Below, one piece after another: positions 9,270 to 17,333 of a DNA stretch of 64,000 nt (position 1 is its first letter; the number at the start of each line of letters is the position of its first letter). The notes beneath the pieces were generated by a model. It made no database searches. It saw only the letters and a program-made list of their open reading frames with translations, and had not been told where the DNA came from. The position numbers and the translations under genes are program-made. Location of the stretch: assembly GCA_002345575.1 (NCBI GenBank), contig DDVX01000017.1, positions 62,001 to 126,000 on the forward strand. The letters run 5' to 3'. The stretch is from Stutzerimonas stutzeri (lineage in GTDB: Bacteria; Pseudomonadota; Gammaproteobacteria; Pseudomonadales; Pseudomonadaceae).

Positions 9270-10025
9270 TCAGCGCTTTTTAGCGCCCTTTCCGTTCTTT
9301 CCCAGGATGTGGGAAAACACTGCGTGTAGGTCGCGCGAAGCGCTGTCTTCGTCCAGGTTGAGCTTGCTGTCGACGTGATCCATGTGATGCATCATCAGGC
9401 TCACGGCCCTGTCGCTGTCACGGGCAGCAATGGCATCGATCAACTGATTGTGTTCATCGTAGGAGCAATGGGAGCGGTTGCTGCTTTCGTACTGCGCGAT
9501 GATCAGCGAGGTCTGGGAGACGAGGCTGCGTTGGAAGCTCACCAGCGGAGCGTTTTTCGCGGTCTCGGCCAACTTCAGGTGAAACTCGCCGGAAAGGCGG
9601 ATGCCGGCACCGCGATCGCCGCGGGCGAAGCAATCCTGCTCGTCCTGCACCATCTGCCGCAATTCGGCCAGCTGTTCATCAGTAGCATGCTGAACCGCCA
9701 ATTCGGTGATCGCACGCTCCACCAGGCGGCGCGCGAAGAAGACCTGCCGAGCCTCTTCAACGCTTGGGCAGGCGACGACTGCACCGCGGTTCGGTCGCAG
9801 CAATACCACGCCTTCATGCGCCAGCCGCGACAATGCACGGCGGATGATGGTGCGACTCACTCCGAAGATTTCCCCCAACGCTTCTTCGCTGAGCTTGGTG
9901 CTTGGCGCCAGGCGCTGCTCAAGAATGGCGTCGAAGATATGGGCGTAGACGATGTCGTCCTGCGTCCCAGTACGCACCTTGCCATTGCGGGACGGCTTTT
10001 TCAGAGGCTGCAGCTGTTCGTTCAT
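9270..10025 (-). CDS. GntR-family (FadR/FCD subfamily) transcriptional regulator
   Basis: The protein is 251 residues if it starts at the ATG at 10025 (MNEQLQPL). An N-terminal winged helix is visible (AILEQRLAPSTKLSEEALGE, then VSRTIIRRALSRLAHEGVV). An all-helical FCD effector domain with its usual Asp/His ligands follows (ARRLVERAITE, EFHLKLAE, DEHNQLIDAI, MMHHMDH). Members sense small carboxylated or heterocyclic metabolites. It lies inside the purine block, divergent from azgA. FadR-type palindromes TTGTATACAA stand in its own promoter region and before most other units here, so it is the likely local regulator. The matching gene in the P. aeruginosa purine cluster has a similar position. 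The effector is unknown; the start codon is uncertain because no good ribosome site is seen. Confidence 0.88.
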   Translation of the reverse strand: MNEQLQPLKKPSRNGKVRTGTQDDIVYAHIFDAILEQRLAPSTKLSEEALGEIFGVSRTIIRRALSRLAHEGVVLLRPNRGAVVACPSVEEARQVFFARRLVERAITELAVQHATDEQLAELRQMVQDEQDCFARGDRGAGIRLSGEFHLKLAETAKNAPLVSFQRSLVSQTSLIIAQYESSNRSHCSYDEHNQLIDAIAARDSDRAVSLMMHHMDHVDSKLNLDEDSASRDLHAVFSHILGKNGKGAKKR

Positions 10026-10124
10026 GATGGCTCGCATCGGAGGTTTCGGCAGAGCGAACTTTACTTCGTTTCGCCGTAAGGCTGGAGTAGCCATTGGTTA
10101 TAGAAGCAAAGCTTGCGCTAGTTA

Positions 10125-10134
10125 TTGTATACAA
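10125..10134. promoter_or_regulatory. Operator TTGTATACAA, GntR-side
   Basis: This is a perfect palindrome about 100 bp before the GntR start and within the 332-bp divergent gap 10026-10357. It probably mediates autoregulation of the GntR gene (inference). The rest of the gap, apart from this site, the site at 10254 and the azgA promoter, holds nothing recognisable. Confidence 0.65.
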
Positions 10135-10244
10135 ATCGTTGCTTAGCTAAGCAAATAAATCATCCCTTGGCGCACATTCCCGCTAGCGCAGCCGGCCATG
10201 CGTCGCAATGACGCAGCTATTCACTGTTTGCTCACAAAACCTGG

Positions 10245-10273
10245 TTGCATTTCTTGTATACAAAAGCATAATC
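10245..10273 (+). promoter_or_regulatory. azgA promoter with operator TTGTATACAA inside the spacer
   Basis: A sigma70-like promoter is visible: TTGCAT at 10245-10250 and CATAAT/ATAATC at 10267-10273, spacer 16-17 bp. The perfect palindrome TTGTATACAA (10254-10263) lies between the two boxes, the layout expected for direct repression. The promoter assignment is inferred from sequence only. Confidence 0.6.
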
Positions 10274-10357
10274 GGGTCAGGCCTTCCTGACCTCGAAGTC
10301 AAAAGCGAGACAGCCTGAGCCCTCAACCATCACCTGCCTCGAGAGTTCCAACTCTGG

Positions 10358-11737
10358 GTGATCGACAACAAGAACGATGAGGAACACCCCTTGGAAAGCA
10401 CCAAGCAGGAACAGCACGCCCTTGCCGTGCAGCCGGATAAGCCCGGGCTGCTCGATCGATTCTTCAAGCTCAGCGAACACCGCACCAGCGTTAAAACCGA
10501 ACTGCTCGCCGGCCTGACGACCTTCGTCACCATGGCCTACATCATCTTCGTCAACCCCAACATCATGGCCGAGGCCGGCATCGACCACGGCGCCGCCTTC
10601 GTCGCGACCTGTGTCGGCGCGGCGCTGGGCTGCATGCTGATGGGTCTGTACGCCAACTGGCCGGTGGGCCTGGCGCCAGGAATGGGGCTGAACGCGTTCT
10701 TCACCTACACGGTCGTCGGTGACATGGGCTACAGCTGGGAAATCGCGCTGGGCGCGGTGTTCCTGTCCGGCATCCTGTTCATGATCATGAGCCTTTCGCG
10801 TTTGCGTGAGTGGCTGCTCAACAGCATTCCCATGAGCCTGCGCTTCGCGATGGGCGCCGGAGTCGGGCTGTTCCTCGGACTGATCGGCTTGAAGACCGCC
10901 GGCATCGTCGTCGACAACCCGGCCACCCTCCTTTCCATGGGCTCATTCGGCGACCCCAGTGCCCTGCTGGCGGCCATCTGCTTTCTGATGATTGCCGTGC
11001 TCAGCCACCGCAACGTGTTCGGCGCGATCCTGATCAGCATGCTAGCCGTCACCGGTATCGGTCTGGCAATGGGCCTGGTGGAATACAATGGTCTGGTGTC
11101 GACGCCGCCGAGCCTGGCACCGACCTTCCTGGCCATGGACGTTGCCGGGGCCTTCAACGTGGCGATGATCAGCGTCATCCTGGCTTTCCTGTTCGTCAAC
11201 ATGTTCGACACCGCCGGCACGCTGATGGGTGTCGCACACCGGGCGAATCTGGTGGATGAGGACGGCAAGATCCAGAACCTCTCACGCGCAGTGAAAGCGG
11301 ACAGTACGTCAAGTGTCGTCGGCGCCTTCGTCGGTTGCCCACCGGTGACGAGCTACGTCGAAAGCGCATCCGGCGTAGCCGCCGGTGGCCGTACCGGGCT
11401 CACAGCCGTCACCGTCGGCGTGCTGTTCCTGGCCGCGATGTTCTTCGCTCCGCTGGCCGGCATGATTCCCGCCTATGCCACCGCTGGCGCTTTGATCTAC
11501 GTGGCCATGCTGATGATGAGCGGCATGGCGCATATCGACTGGAAGGACCACACCGACACCATACCCGCCATCGTCACCGTGGTGATGATGCCGCTGACCT
11601 TCTCCATCGCCAACGGCATCGCGCTGGGCTTTCTGACCTACGCAACGCTGAAGTTGCTGACGGGCCAGGCCAGCAAAGTCTCGGTCAGCCTGTATGTGCT
11701 GTGCATCGTGTTCATCGCCAAGTTTGCCTTTCTTTAA
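10358..11737 (+). CDS. AzgA-type purine (guanine/hypoxanthine/adenine) permease
   Basis: The 459-residue membrane protein belongs to the AzgA/PbuG branch of the nucleobase-cation symporters. Typical stretches are LLAGLTTFVTMAYIIFVNP, GLAPGMGLNAFFTY, NMFDTAGTLMGV and GCPPVTSYVESASGVAAGGRT, with about 12-14 hydrophobic segments. It should import purine bases by proton symport across the inner membrane. The reading frame begins with a GTG at 10358. A TTG at 10391 with GAGGA seven bases upstream is a possible alternative start. It is divergent from the GntR gene, has an operator inside its promoter, and is followed by a strong terminator. Confidence 0.9.
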   Translation: MIDNKNDEEHPLESTKQEQHALAVQPDKPGLLDRFFKLSEHRTSVKTELLAGLTTFVTMAYIIFVNPNIMAEAGIDHGAAFVATCVGAALGCMLMGLYANWPVGLAPGMGLNAFFTYTVVGDMGYSWEIALGAVFLSGILFMIMSLSRLREWLLNSIPMSLRFAMGAGVGLFLGLIGLKTAGIVVDNPATLLSMGSFGDPSALLAAICFLMIAVLSHRNVFGAILISMLAVTGIGLAMGLVEYNGLVSTPPSLAPTFLAMDVAGAFNVAMISVILAFLFVNMFDTAGTLMGVAHRANLVDEDGKIQNLSRAVKADSTSSVVGAFVGCPPVTSYVESASGVAAGGRTGLTAVTVGVLFLAAMFFAPLAGMIPAYATAGALIYVAMLMMSGMAHIDWKDHTDTIPAIVTVVMMPLTFSIANGIALGFLTYATLKLLTGQASKVSVSLYVLCIVFIAKFAFL

Positions 11738-11748
11738 ATAGAAGCCTG

Positions 11749-11783
11749 AAAGACCCCGACGCATATGCCTCGGGGTCTTTTTA
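11749..11783 (+). terminator. Rho-independent terminator after azgA
   Basis: AAAGACCCCGA and TCGGGGTCTTT form an 11-bp stem around a 10-nt loop, followed by a T-run. It ends azgA transcription. Confidence 0.9.
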
Positions 11784-11911
11784 TTGGCCGTGTTTCCGAG
11801 AGCTGTTGCGAGCAATTAAGGTGAGGTGCCTTCTGTGGCGCATTAGTCGCACGCATCCGCCGCACGTCCCACACGGTGGCGCGAGGGCGCGCCTGCCACA
11901 ACTATCTCAAA

Positions 11912-11938
11912 CAAAACACCCGCCTCTCGGGCGGGTGT
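11912..11938 (-). terminator. Rho-independent terminator after uraH
   Basis: On the minus strand, ACACCCGCC(C) pairs with GGCGGGTGT over 9 bp with a 5-nt loop, and TTTTGTTT follows. It lies 45 bp downstream of the minus-strand uraH gene. Confidence 0.85.
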
Positions 11939-11982
11939 CAGGCTCACAACGGAGCCGGTAGCGCGATATGAAACTCAGGCAG

Positions 11983-12336
11983 TCAGCTACCGCGATAGGT
12001 CGAGTAACTGTATGGAGAAATCAGCAGTGGCACATGGTAGTGATCCTGCTCTGCATTGATCCCGAAGCGCAGTACAACCACGTCGAGAAACGCCGGCTCG
12101 GCCAGTTTCACGCCGCGTGCGCGATAGTAGTCACCAGCGCTGAACTGCAGTTGATAGACACCAGAACGGTAGTCGTCGCCCTCGAGCAGCGGAGAATCGC
12201 AGCGGCCATCGGTATTGGTCTGCTGGCTGGCTACCAGCTCAAGCTGCTCGTCCTGCACGCGATAGAGCTCGACCTTGATGTCGCTGCCAGGACAGCCGTG
12301 CGCGGCGTCCAGTACGTGAGTAGTCAAACGTCCCAT
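11983..12336 (-). CDS. uraH: 5-hydroxyisourate hydrolase
   Basis: The 117-residue transthyretin-like enzyme hydrolyses 5-hydroxyisourate, the product of urate oxidation, to OHCU. The N-terminal LTTHVLDAAHG and the C-terminal signature YSTYRGS are both present, and the length is normal. The start at 12336 (MGRLTTHVLD) matches the family; an upstream in-frame ATG adds eight basic residues. It is divergent from puuE across a gap with two operators. Its partner enzymes PuuD and UraD are encoded a few kilobases downstream on the other strand. Confidence 0.96.
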   Translation of the reverse strand: MGRLTTHVLDAAHGCPGSDIKVELYRVQDEQLELVASQQTNTDGRCDSPLLEGDDYRSGVYQLQFSAGDYYRARGVKLAEPAFLDVVVLRFGINAEQDHYHVPLLISPYSYSTYRGS

Positions 12337-12455
12337 AGTTTTCCGACGCCGCAGTAACAACCGACCGCAAGCGCCCGCCTCCTCTTATTGATGTTGTGGA
12401 CCTGCCCCGAGCATAGCATGCGCACCGGAGCTTTAAAGACAGTTTAGCTATCAAA

Positions 12456-12465
12456 TTGTACACAA
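12456..12465. promoter_or_regulatory. Operator TTGTACACAA (uraH side)
   Basis: This variant of the TTGTATACAA palindrome lies 120 bp before the uraH start in the uraH-puuE divergent gap (12337-12691). The gap holds no gene. Confidence 0.6.
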
Positions 12466-12593
12466 GCTGACAAGCAGCCATTCTTGCTTCACGAGACAGT
12501 CCTGCACAGCTTGTGCTCTCGAGTTTTGGGACTATCCCCAAAGAATCCCCAGCTAACAAGACTGCCACCCATCACTTTTTAATGGAGTTTTGA

Positions 12594-12623
12594 TTTACAA
12601 AGCGCAAAAGCTTTTGTATACAA
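12594..12623 (+). promoter_or_regulatory. puuE promoter overlapped by operator TTGTATACAA
   Basis: TTTACA (12594-12599) and TATACA (12617-12622) are 17 bp apart. The -10 lies inside the perfect operator TTGTATACAA (12614-12623), about 70 bp before the puuE ATG. Repressor binding would cover the -10. The promoter is inferred. Confidence 0.6.
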
Positions 12624-12691
12624 TTAAACCCATGGGTTCGCATCGCCTTCCAGCCACTAGCGACCTCGCACCTCACTAAGGAAAACAATAA

Positions 12692-13621
12692 ATGAGCGCC
12701 GACTATTCTCGTGACCTCATCGGCTATGCCGGCAACCCACCTCATCCGCACTGGCCAGGCAATGCGCGCATCGCGCTATCGTTCGTACTGAACTACGAAG
12801 AAGGCGGTGAGCGTTGTGTGCTGCACGGCGACAAGGAATCCGAAGCCTTCCTGTCCGAAATGGTCGCCGCGCAGCCGTTGCAGGGCGTGCGCCACATGAG
12901 CATGGAATCGCTCTACGAATACGGCAGCCGCGCCGGCGTCTGGCGCCTGCTCAAGTTGTTCAAGAAGCACGACATTCCGCTGACGATCTTCGCCGTCGCG
13001 ATGGCTGCACAGCGCCATCCAGAAGTAATCAAGACGATGGTCGCCGATGGTCACGAGATCTGCAGCCACGGCTATCGCTGGATCGACTACCAGTACATGG
13101 ACGAGGCGCAGGAGCGCGAGCACATGCTCGAAGCCATCCGAATTCTCACCGAGCTCACCGGCGAGCGCCCACTGGGCTGGTACACCGGCCGCACCGGGCC
13201 GAACACGCGCCGACTGGTGCGCGAGGAAGGCGGCTTCCTCTACGACTGCGACACCTACGACGACGACCTGCCCTACTGGGACCCGGCCAGCACCCCCGAA
13301 CAACCGCATCTGGTGATTCCCTACACCCTGGACACCAACGACATGCGCTTCACCCAGGTGCAGGGTTTCAACAGCGGCGACGATTTCTACACCTACCTCA
13401 AGGACGCTTTCGACGTGCTTTACGCCGAGGGCGCCGATGCGCCGAAGATGCTCACCATCGGCATGCACTGCCGCCTGCTGGGCCGCCCTGCGCGCATGGC
13501 CTCGTTGCAGCGCTTCATCGAATACGTGCAGAGCCACGAGCAAGTATGGTTCGCCCGCCGTGTCGACATTGCCCGGCACTGGCACGCCACCCATCCTTTC
13601 AAGCAGGAGAGCGTGAAATGA
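12692..13621 (+). CDS. puuE: Allantoinase, PuuE type
   Basis: The 309-residue protein belongs to the polysaccharide-deacetylase-like allantoinases (PuuE), unrelated to the amidohydrolase AllB. It opens the allantoin ring to allantoate. Family stretches include LSFVLNYEEGGE near the N-terminus, GHEICSHGYRWIDYQ at about 115-130, YTGRTGPNTRRL and YDCDTYDDDLPYW. It starts the puuE-uraD-allA-puuD operon, and its TGA overlaps the uraD ATG by 4 bp. An operator overlaps the predicted promoter. Confidence 0.96.
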   Translation: MSADYSRDLIGYAGNPPHPHWPGNARIALSFVLNYEEGGERCVLHGDKESEAFLSEMVAAQPLQGVRHMSMESLYEYGSRAGVWRLLKLFKKHDIPLTIFAVAMAAQRHPEVIKTMVADGHEICSHGYRWIDYQYMDEAQEREHMLEAIRILTELTGERPLGWYTGRTGPNTRRLVREEGGFLYDCDTYDDDLPYWDPASTPEQPHLVIPYTLDTNDMRFTQVQGFNSGDDFYTYLKDAFDVLYAEGADAPKMLTIGMHCRLLGRPARMASLQRFIEYVQSHEQVWFARRVDIARHWHATHPFKQESVK

Positions 13622-14133
13622 GCCGCTTCCAGACGATCAAGCCGTCCACTCTCGATCGCGACGCCTTCGTCGCCACCTTCGCCGACATCTATGAGCACTC
13701 GCCCTGGGTCGCCGAGCAGGCCTATGACCTGGGCGTCGATGAAACCTTGGACATTATTGAGGTGCTGCACCAGCGCATGTCGCAGATTCTGCTCAAGGCA
13801 CCGCGCGAAACCCAGCTGGCGCTGATCAACGCGCACCCGGACCTGGCCGGCAAGGCTGCCGTACGTGGCGAACTGACTGCGTCCAGCACCTCGGAGCAGG
13901 CCGGCGCCGGCATCCATGAATGCACCGCCGAGGAGTTCGCCCGCTTCACCGAACTCAACGAGGCCTACAAAGACAAGTTTGGTTTCATCTTCATCATGGC
14001 GGTCAAGGGCAGCAACCGGCACCAGATTCTCGCCGCGTTCGAAGAGCGCCTGCACAACACCCCCGAACAGGAATTCGCCCGTGCGGTGAACGAGATCAAC
14101 AAGATCGCCCTATTCCGCCTGCAGGCGATGTAG
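13618..14133 (+). CDS. uraD: OHCU decarboxylase
   Basis: The 171-residue helical enzyme decarboxylates 2-oxo-4-hydroxy-4-carboxy-5-ureidoimidazoline to (S)-allantoin. The catalytic histidine motif INAHPDLAGKAA (about residue 63-74) and the conserved SSTSEQAGAGI are present, as is KFGFIFIMAVKG. The start is fixed by the ATGA overlap with puuE. It is the second gene of the operon. Confidence 0.96.
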   Translation: MSRFQTIKPSTLDRDAFVATFADIYEHSPWVAEQAYDLGVDETLDIIEVLHQRMSQILLKAPRETQLALINAHPDLAGKAAVRGELTASSTSEQAGAGIHECTAEEFARFTELNEAYKDKFGFIFIMAVKGSNRHQILAAFEERLHNTPEQEFARAVNEINKIALFRLQAM

Positions 14134-14168
14134 GCCTGCCTCCGAAAAACAATAGTGAGACCCCAGCC

Positions 14169-14678
14169 ATGCGCACACTCAAGATAGAGCCGTTGACCAA
14201 GGAAGCGTTTGCCCCGTTCGGTGATGTGATCGAGACCGAAGGCAGCGAATTCTTCATGATCAACAACGGTTCCACCCGCCGCTACCACAAGCTGGCAACG
14301 GTCGAGACCGCGCAGCCTGAAGATCAGGCGATCATCAGCATTTTTGCAGCCGACATGCTGGAAATGCCGCGCGTGATCCAGATGCTGGAACGTCATCCGC
14401 TGGGTAGCCAGGCCTTCATTCCGCTGCTCGGCAATCCCTTTCTGGTCGTGGTCGCGCCCGCTGGCGATGCACCTGTACCAGGTAATGTCCGTGCCTTCCG
14501 CAGCAACGGCAGGCAGGGCGTCAACTACCACCGCGGCGTCTGGCACCACCCGGTGCTGACGATCGAAAAGCGGGATGAATTCCTGGTGGTCGATCGCAGC
14601 GGTTCTGGCAACAACTGCGACGAGCATTTTTTCAGCGAGGATGAGCTGTTCCTCGACCCCCACCGGGACTCCGAGTGA
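14169..14678 (+). CDS. allA: Ureidoglycolate lyase
   Basis: The 169-residue AllA-family enzyme splits (S)-ureidoglycolate into glyoxylate and urea. Recognisable stretches are LTKEAFAPFGDVIE, NNGSTRRYHKL, VIQMLERHPLGSQAFIPL and the C-terminal NYHRGVWHHPVL metal/substrate region. It is the third gene of the operon, 35 bp after uraD. Glyoxylate then goes to Gcl (23.6 kb), and urea may be handled by urease elsewhere. The locus has AllE and AllA but no allantoicase. Confidence 0.95.
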   Translation: MRTLKIEPLTKEAFAPFGDVIETEGSEFFMINNGSTRRYHKLATVETAQPEDQAIISIFAADMLEMPRVIQMLERHPLGSQAFIPLLGNPFLVVVAPAGDAPVPGNVRAFRSNGRQGVNYHRGVWHHPVLTIEKRDEFLVVDRSGSGNNCDEHFFSEDELFLDPHRDSE

Positions 14679-14757
14679 GCGCCGCACTGGCCGCTCGTGA
14701 CGAGTCGAATAACAAGAAATAACGGTTGGTTCGCCGACCGCGCAAGAGGTAATAACT

Positions 14758-15993
14758 GTGGACGCACATCTCACCGAATGGCTGAACCTGGGTATTCGCT
14801 GGATTCACATGATCGTCGGCATCGCCTGGATCGGTGCCTCGTTCTACTTCGTCTGGCTGGAAAACAACCTCAACCGCGCCAATCCCCGAGAAGGCCTGTC
14901 CGGTGATCTCTGGGCGATTCACGGCGGCGGTATCTATCACCTGGAAAAGTACAAGCTGGCCCCGCCGCAAATGCCGGAGAATCTGCACTGGTTCAAGTGG
15001 GAGGCCTATACCACCTGGCTGTCGGGCGTCGCCTTGCTAATGGTGGTTTATTACCTGAACCCGAGCCTGTATCTGGTCCTGCCCGGCAGCGGCATGTCAC
15101 CCGCTACCGCAGTGGCTATCGGCTTCGGCTCGCTGATCGTCGGCTGGTTCATCTATGACCTGCTCTGCGACTCGCCACTGGGCAAAACTCCCGTGCTGCT
15201 GGGCCTGGTGCTGTTCGTGCTGGTGATCGCCGCCTGCTGGGGCTACTCGCAGATCTTCAGCGGTCGCGCTGCCTACATTCATACCGGGGCGCTGATCGGC
15301 ACCATCATGGTCGGCAACGTGTTTCGCATCATCATGCCGGCACAGCGTGCATTGGTTAAGGCCATCGAAAACAACGCTACACCCGACCCGGCCCTGCCCG
15401 CCAAGGGCCTGCTGCGTTCGCGCCACAACAACTACTTCACCCTGCCGGTGCTGTTCATCATGATCAGCAACCACTTCCCGAGCACCTACGGCAGTGAGTA
15501 CAACTGGCTGATCCTGGCTGCCCTCGGCGCGTTGTCGGTACTGGCCCGCCACTACTTCAACACGCGCCACGAGAGCAACCGCTTCGCCTGGGCTCTGCCC
15601 GCAGCAGCCGTCGGCATGGTGTGCCTGGCCTTCGTGCTTTCACCGAACCGTCAGCCCGCTCCGCAGAACCTGGCGCCGACTACCCCTGAGCAGGCGAGCA
15701 TCAGCGAGCAGCAGAGCGGCGCTGCAAGCCATAGCGATTTCAGCAAGGTCAGCAGCGTGATCGAGGAGCGTTGCACCGTCTGCCACTCCGCACAGCCCAG
15801 CAGCCCGCTGTTCAGCGCTGCGCCAGCCGGGGTGATGTTCGATACGCCGGAGCAGATCAAGACGATGGCCTCGCAGATTCATGCGCAGACCGTCGCCAGT
15901 CAGATCATGCCGCTAGGCAACATCACCCAGATGACCCAGGAAGAGCGCGACCTGCTGGCCAACTGGATCGCACAGGGGGCACAGATCAACTGA
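14758..15993 (+). CDS. puuD: Membrane urate oxidase PuuD with C-terminal cytochrome c domain
   Basis: The 411-residue integral membrane protein matches the PuuD urate hydroxylases, which oxidise urate to 5-hydroxyisourate without the uricase fold. The first 310 residues contain about eight membrane segments, beginning WLNLGIRWIHMIVGIAWIGA. The C-terminal 100 residues form a c-type cytochrome domain with one heme site, C339-T-V-C342-H343, and methionine candidates such as QIMPLGN. Electrons from urate therefore probably go to the respiratory chain rather than directly to oxygen. The start is a GTG after AAGAGG. It is the last gene of the puuE operon, and a hairpin follows. Confidence 0.94.
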   Translation: MDAHLTEWLNLGIRWIHMIVGIAWIGASFYFVWLENNLNRANPREGLSGDLWAIHGGGIYHLEKYKLAPPQMPENLHWFKWEAYTTWLSGVALLMVVYYLNPSLYLVLPGSGMSPATAVAIGFGSLIVGWFIYDLLCDSPLGKTPVLLGLVLFVLVIAACWGYSQIFSGRAAYIHTGALIGTIMVGNVFRIIMPAQRALVKAIENNATPDPALPAKGLLRSRHNNYFTLPVLFIMISNHFPSTYGSEYNWLILAALGALSVLARHYFNTRHESNRFAWALPAAAVGMVCLAFVLSPNRQPAPQNLAPTTPEQASISEQQSGAASHSDFSKVSSVIEERCTVCHSAQPSSPLFSAAPAGVMFDTPEQIKTMASQIHAQTVASQIMPLGNITQMTQEERDLLANWIAQGAQIN

Positions 15994-16025
15994 GGCCGGA
16001 TAGCAGCAACTCCATTCTGCTCACT

Positions 16026-16048
16026 GCAGCCCGCCACGTGCGGGCTGC
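16026..16048 (+). terminator. GC-rich hairpin after puuD
   Basis: GCAGCCCGC and GCGGGCTGC form a perfect 9-bp stem with a 5-nt loop 33 bp after puuD. No T-tract follows, so termination strength is doubtful. Confidence 0.5.
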
Positions 16049-16092
16049 CTGCTACCGACTGTCAACTCTTGCGTGACCGACGCTCCAAAAGA

Positions 16093-16136
16093 TTGTGCAC
16101 AATTGCAAAATTATTTGTTTGGCCACCTGTCTACAA
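16093..16136. promoter_or_regulatory. Paired operators upstream of the Tsx-like gene
   Basis: TTGTGCACAA (16093-16102) and CTGTCTACAA (16127-16136) are two degenerate copies of the TTGTATACAA palindrome with centres 34 bp apart. They lie 300 bp before the outer-membrane channel gene. The remaining gap to 16435 holds no other recognised element, so a long leader is implied. Confidence 0.5.
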
Positions 16137-16435
16137 TTGCTATAGTCGAAAATAGCTGACCGCCTGGACAACATCCGGACGGACCAGACTACAGTCCTAA
16201 GCCCATGACCGAACAATAAATAACAGGCAGGCTGAACCATGCTCTCAAGCGAATTCAGGAGCCTTCTGGCTCCCATCTCATCAGCTACAACAAGACGGGC
16301 CTGCACCGAGCCGACACCTGCGTCTCGACCGTTTTCTTTGCCTGATCAGGCTGATCCCGACTCCTTTCACCGCGGCATGTGACTGCGCGGTGAAATTACC
16401 GTCAAAACCACAATAAAAAACCAAAGGGTATTCAG

Positions 16436-17260
16436 ATGAACCTCAAACTCGCTCCGCTTTCTCTCGCCCTGGCCGGCAGCCTGCTCGCCGCTCCGGCCTT
16501 TGCTGAAATGCACTGGCAGAACAACAGCCTGACCTATCTGTACGGCAAGAATTTTGCCGTCGACTCGGGTGAGGATGGCCGCGAAGCCGACATCCAGCAG
16601 ACCATCACCTTCGAGCACGCCAGCGGCTGGGACTGGGGCGACATGTTCCTGTTCGTCGACCACAAGTGGTTCAACGGTCACTCGGGCAAAGACGGCCGCA
16701 CCTATTACGGCGAGTTCAGCCCGCGCCTGTCGCTGGGCAAGGTCACCGGCAAAGATCTGTCCTTCGGCCCGATCAAGGACGTTCTGATTTCCGCTACCTA
16801 CGAGCGCGGCGAGAGCCAGGCCGACGGCACCCCGAACCAGAACTACCTGCTCGGCCCGGCCGTGGACCTGGAAGTCCCTGGCTTCGACCGCTTCGCCATC
16901 AATACCTACTACCGCAAACCCGACGGCGCGACCGGCAAAGCCAGCGGCCAATGGCAGATCACCCCGACCTGGGCGATGACCATTCCGGTAGGCAAATCCG
17001 ACATCCTGTTCGATGGCTACATCGATTGGGTGGTCAACGACGCCGGCTCGAAGAACAGCAATAGTTACGTGGCCAAGAACCTGCATATCAACCCGCAGAT
17101 CAAATACGATCTGGGCAAGGCCATGGATAAGAAGCCAGGCATGCTCTATGTCGGTATCGAATACGACTACTGGAGCAACAAGTACGGAATTGAAGACAGC
17201 AGCAACTTCAACACCGACAACAACGTCGTCAACTTCATCGTCAAGGCGCACTACTTCTAA
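16436..17260 (+). CDS. Tsx-like outer-membrane channel protein
   Basis: The 274-residue protein has a clean signal peptide (residues 1-23, ending APAFA) and a beta-barrel pattern of alternating aromatic and polar residues. It ends in a phenylalanine (VKAHYF), the signature for outer-membrane insertion. It resembles the nucleoside-specific channel-forming Tsx family, so passage of nucleosides or purines across the outer membrane is likely. Position inside the purine island and operator-like sites upstream support this. The substrate is inferred. Confidence 0.85.
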   Translation: MNLKLAPLSLALAGSLLAAPAFAEMHWQNNSLTYLYGKNFAVDSGEDGREADIQQTITFEHASGWDWGDMFLFVDHKWFNGHSGKDGRTYYGEFSPRLSLGKVTGKDLSFGPIKDVLISATYERGESQADGTPNQNYLLGPAVDLEVPGFDRFAINTYYRKPDGATGKASGQWQITPTWAMTIPVGKSDILFDGYIDWVVNDAGSKNSNSYVAKNLHINPQIKYDLGKAMDKKPGMLYVGIEYDYWSNKYGIEDSSNFNTDNNVVNFIVKAHYF

Positions 17261-17280
17261 GTACTTAGCCTCGTCAGATG

Positions 17281-17311
17281 AAAAAAGGGCGGCCGTCGGG
17301 CCGCCCTTTTT
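17281..17311 (+). terminator. Rho-independent terminator, probably bidirectional
   Basis: AAAAAGGGCGGCC and GGCCGCCCTTTTT form a long stem with a 4-nt loop, with A- and T-tracts on both sides. It serves the Tsx-like gene and the convergent chemoreceptor gene. Confidence 0.92.
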
Positions 17312-17333
17312 CGTTTCGCCTGAGTCGCCGGCG

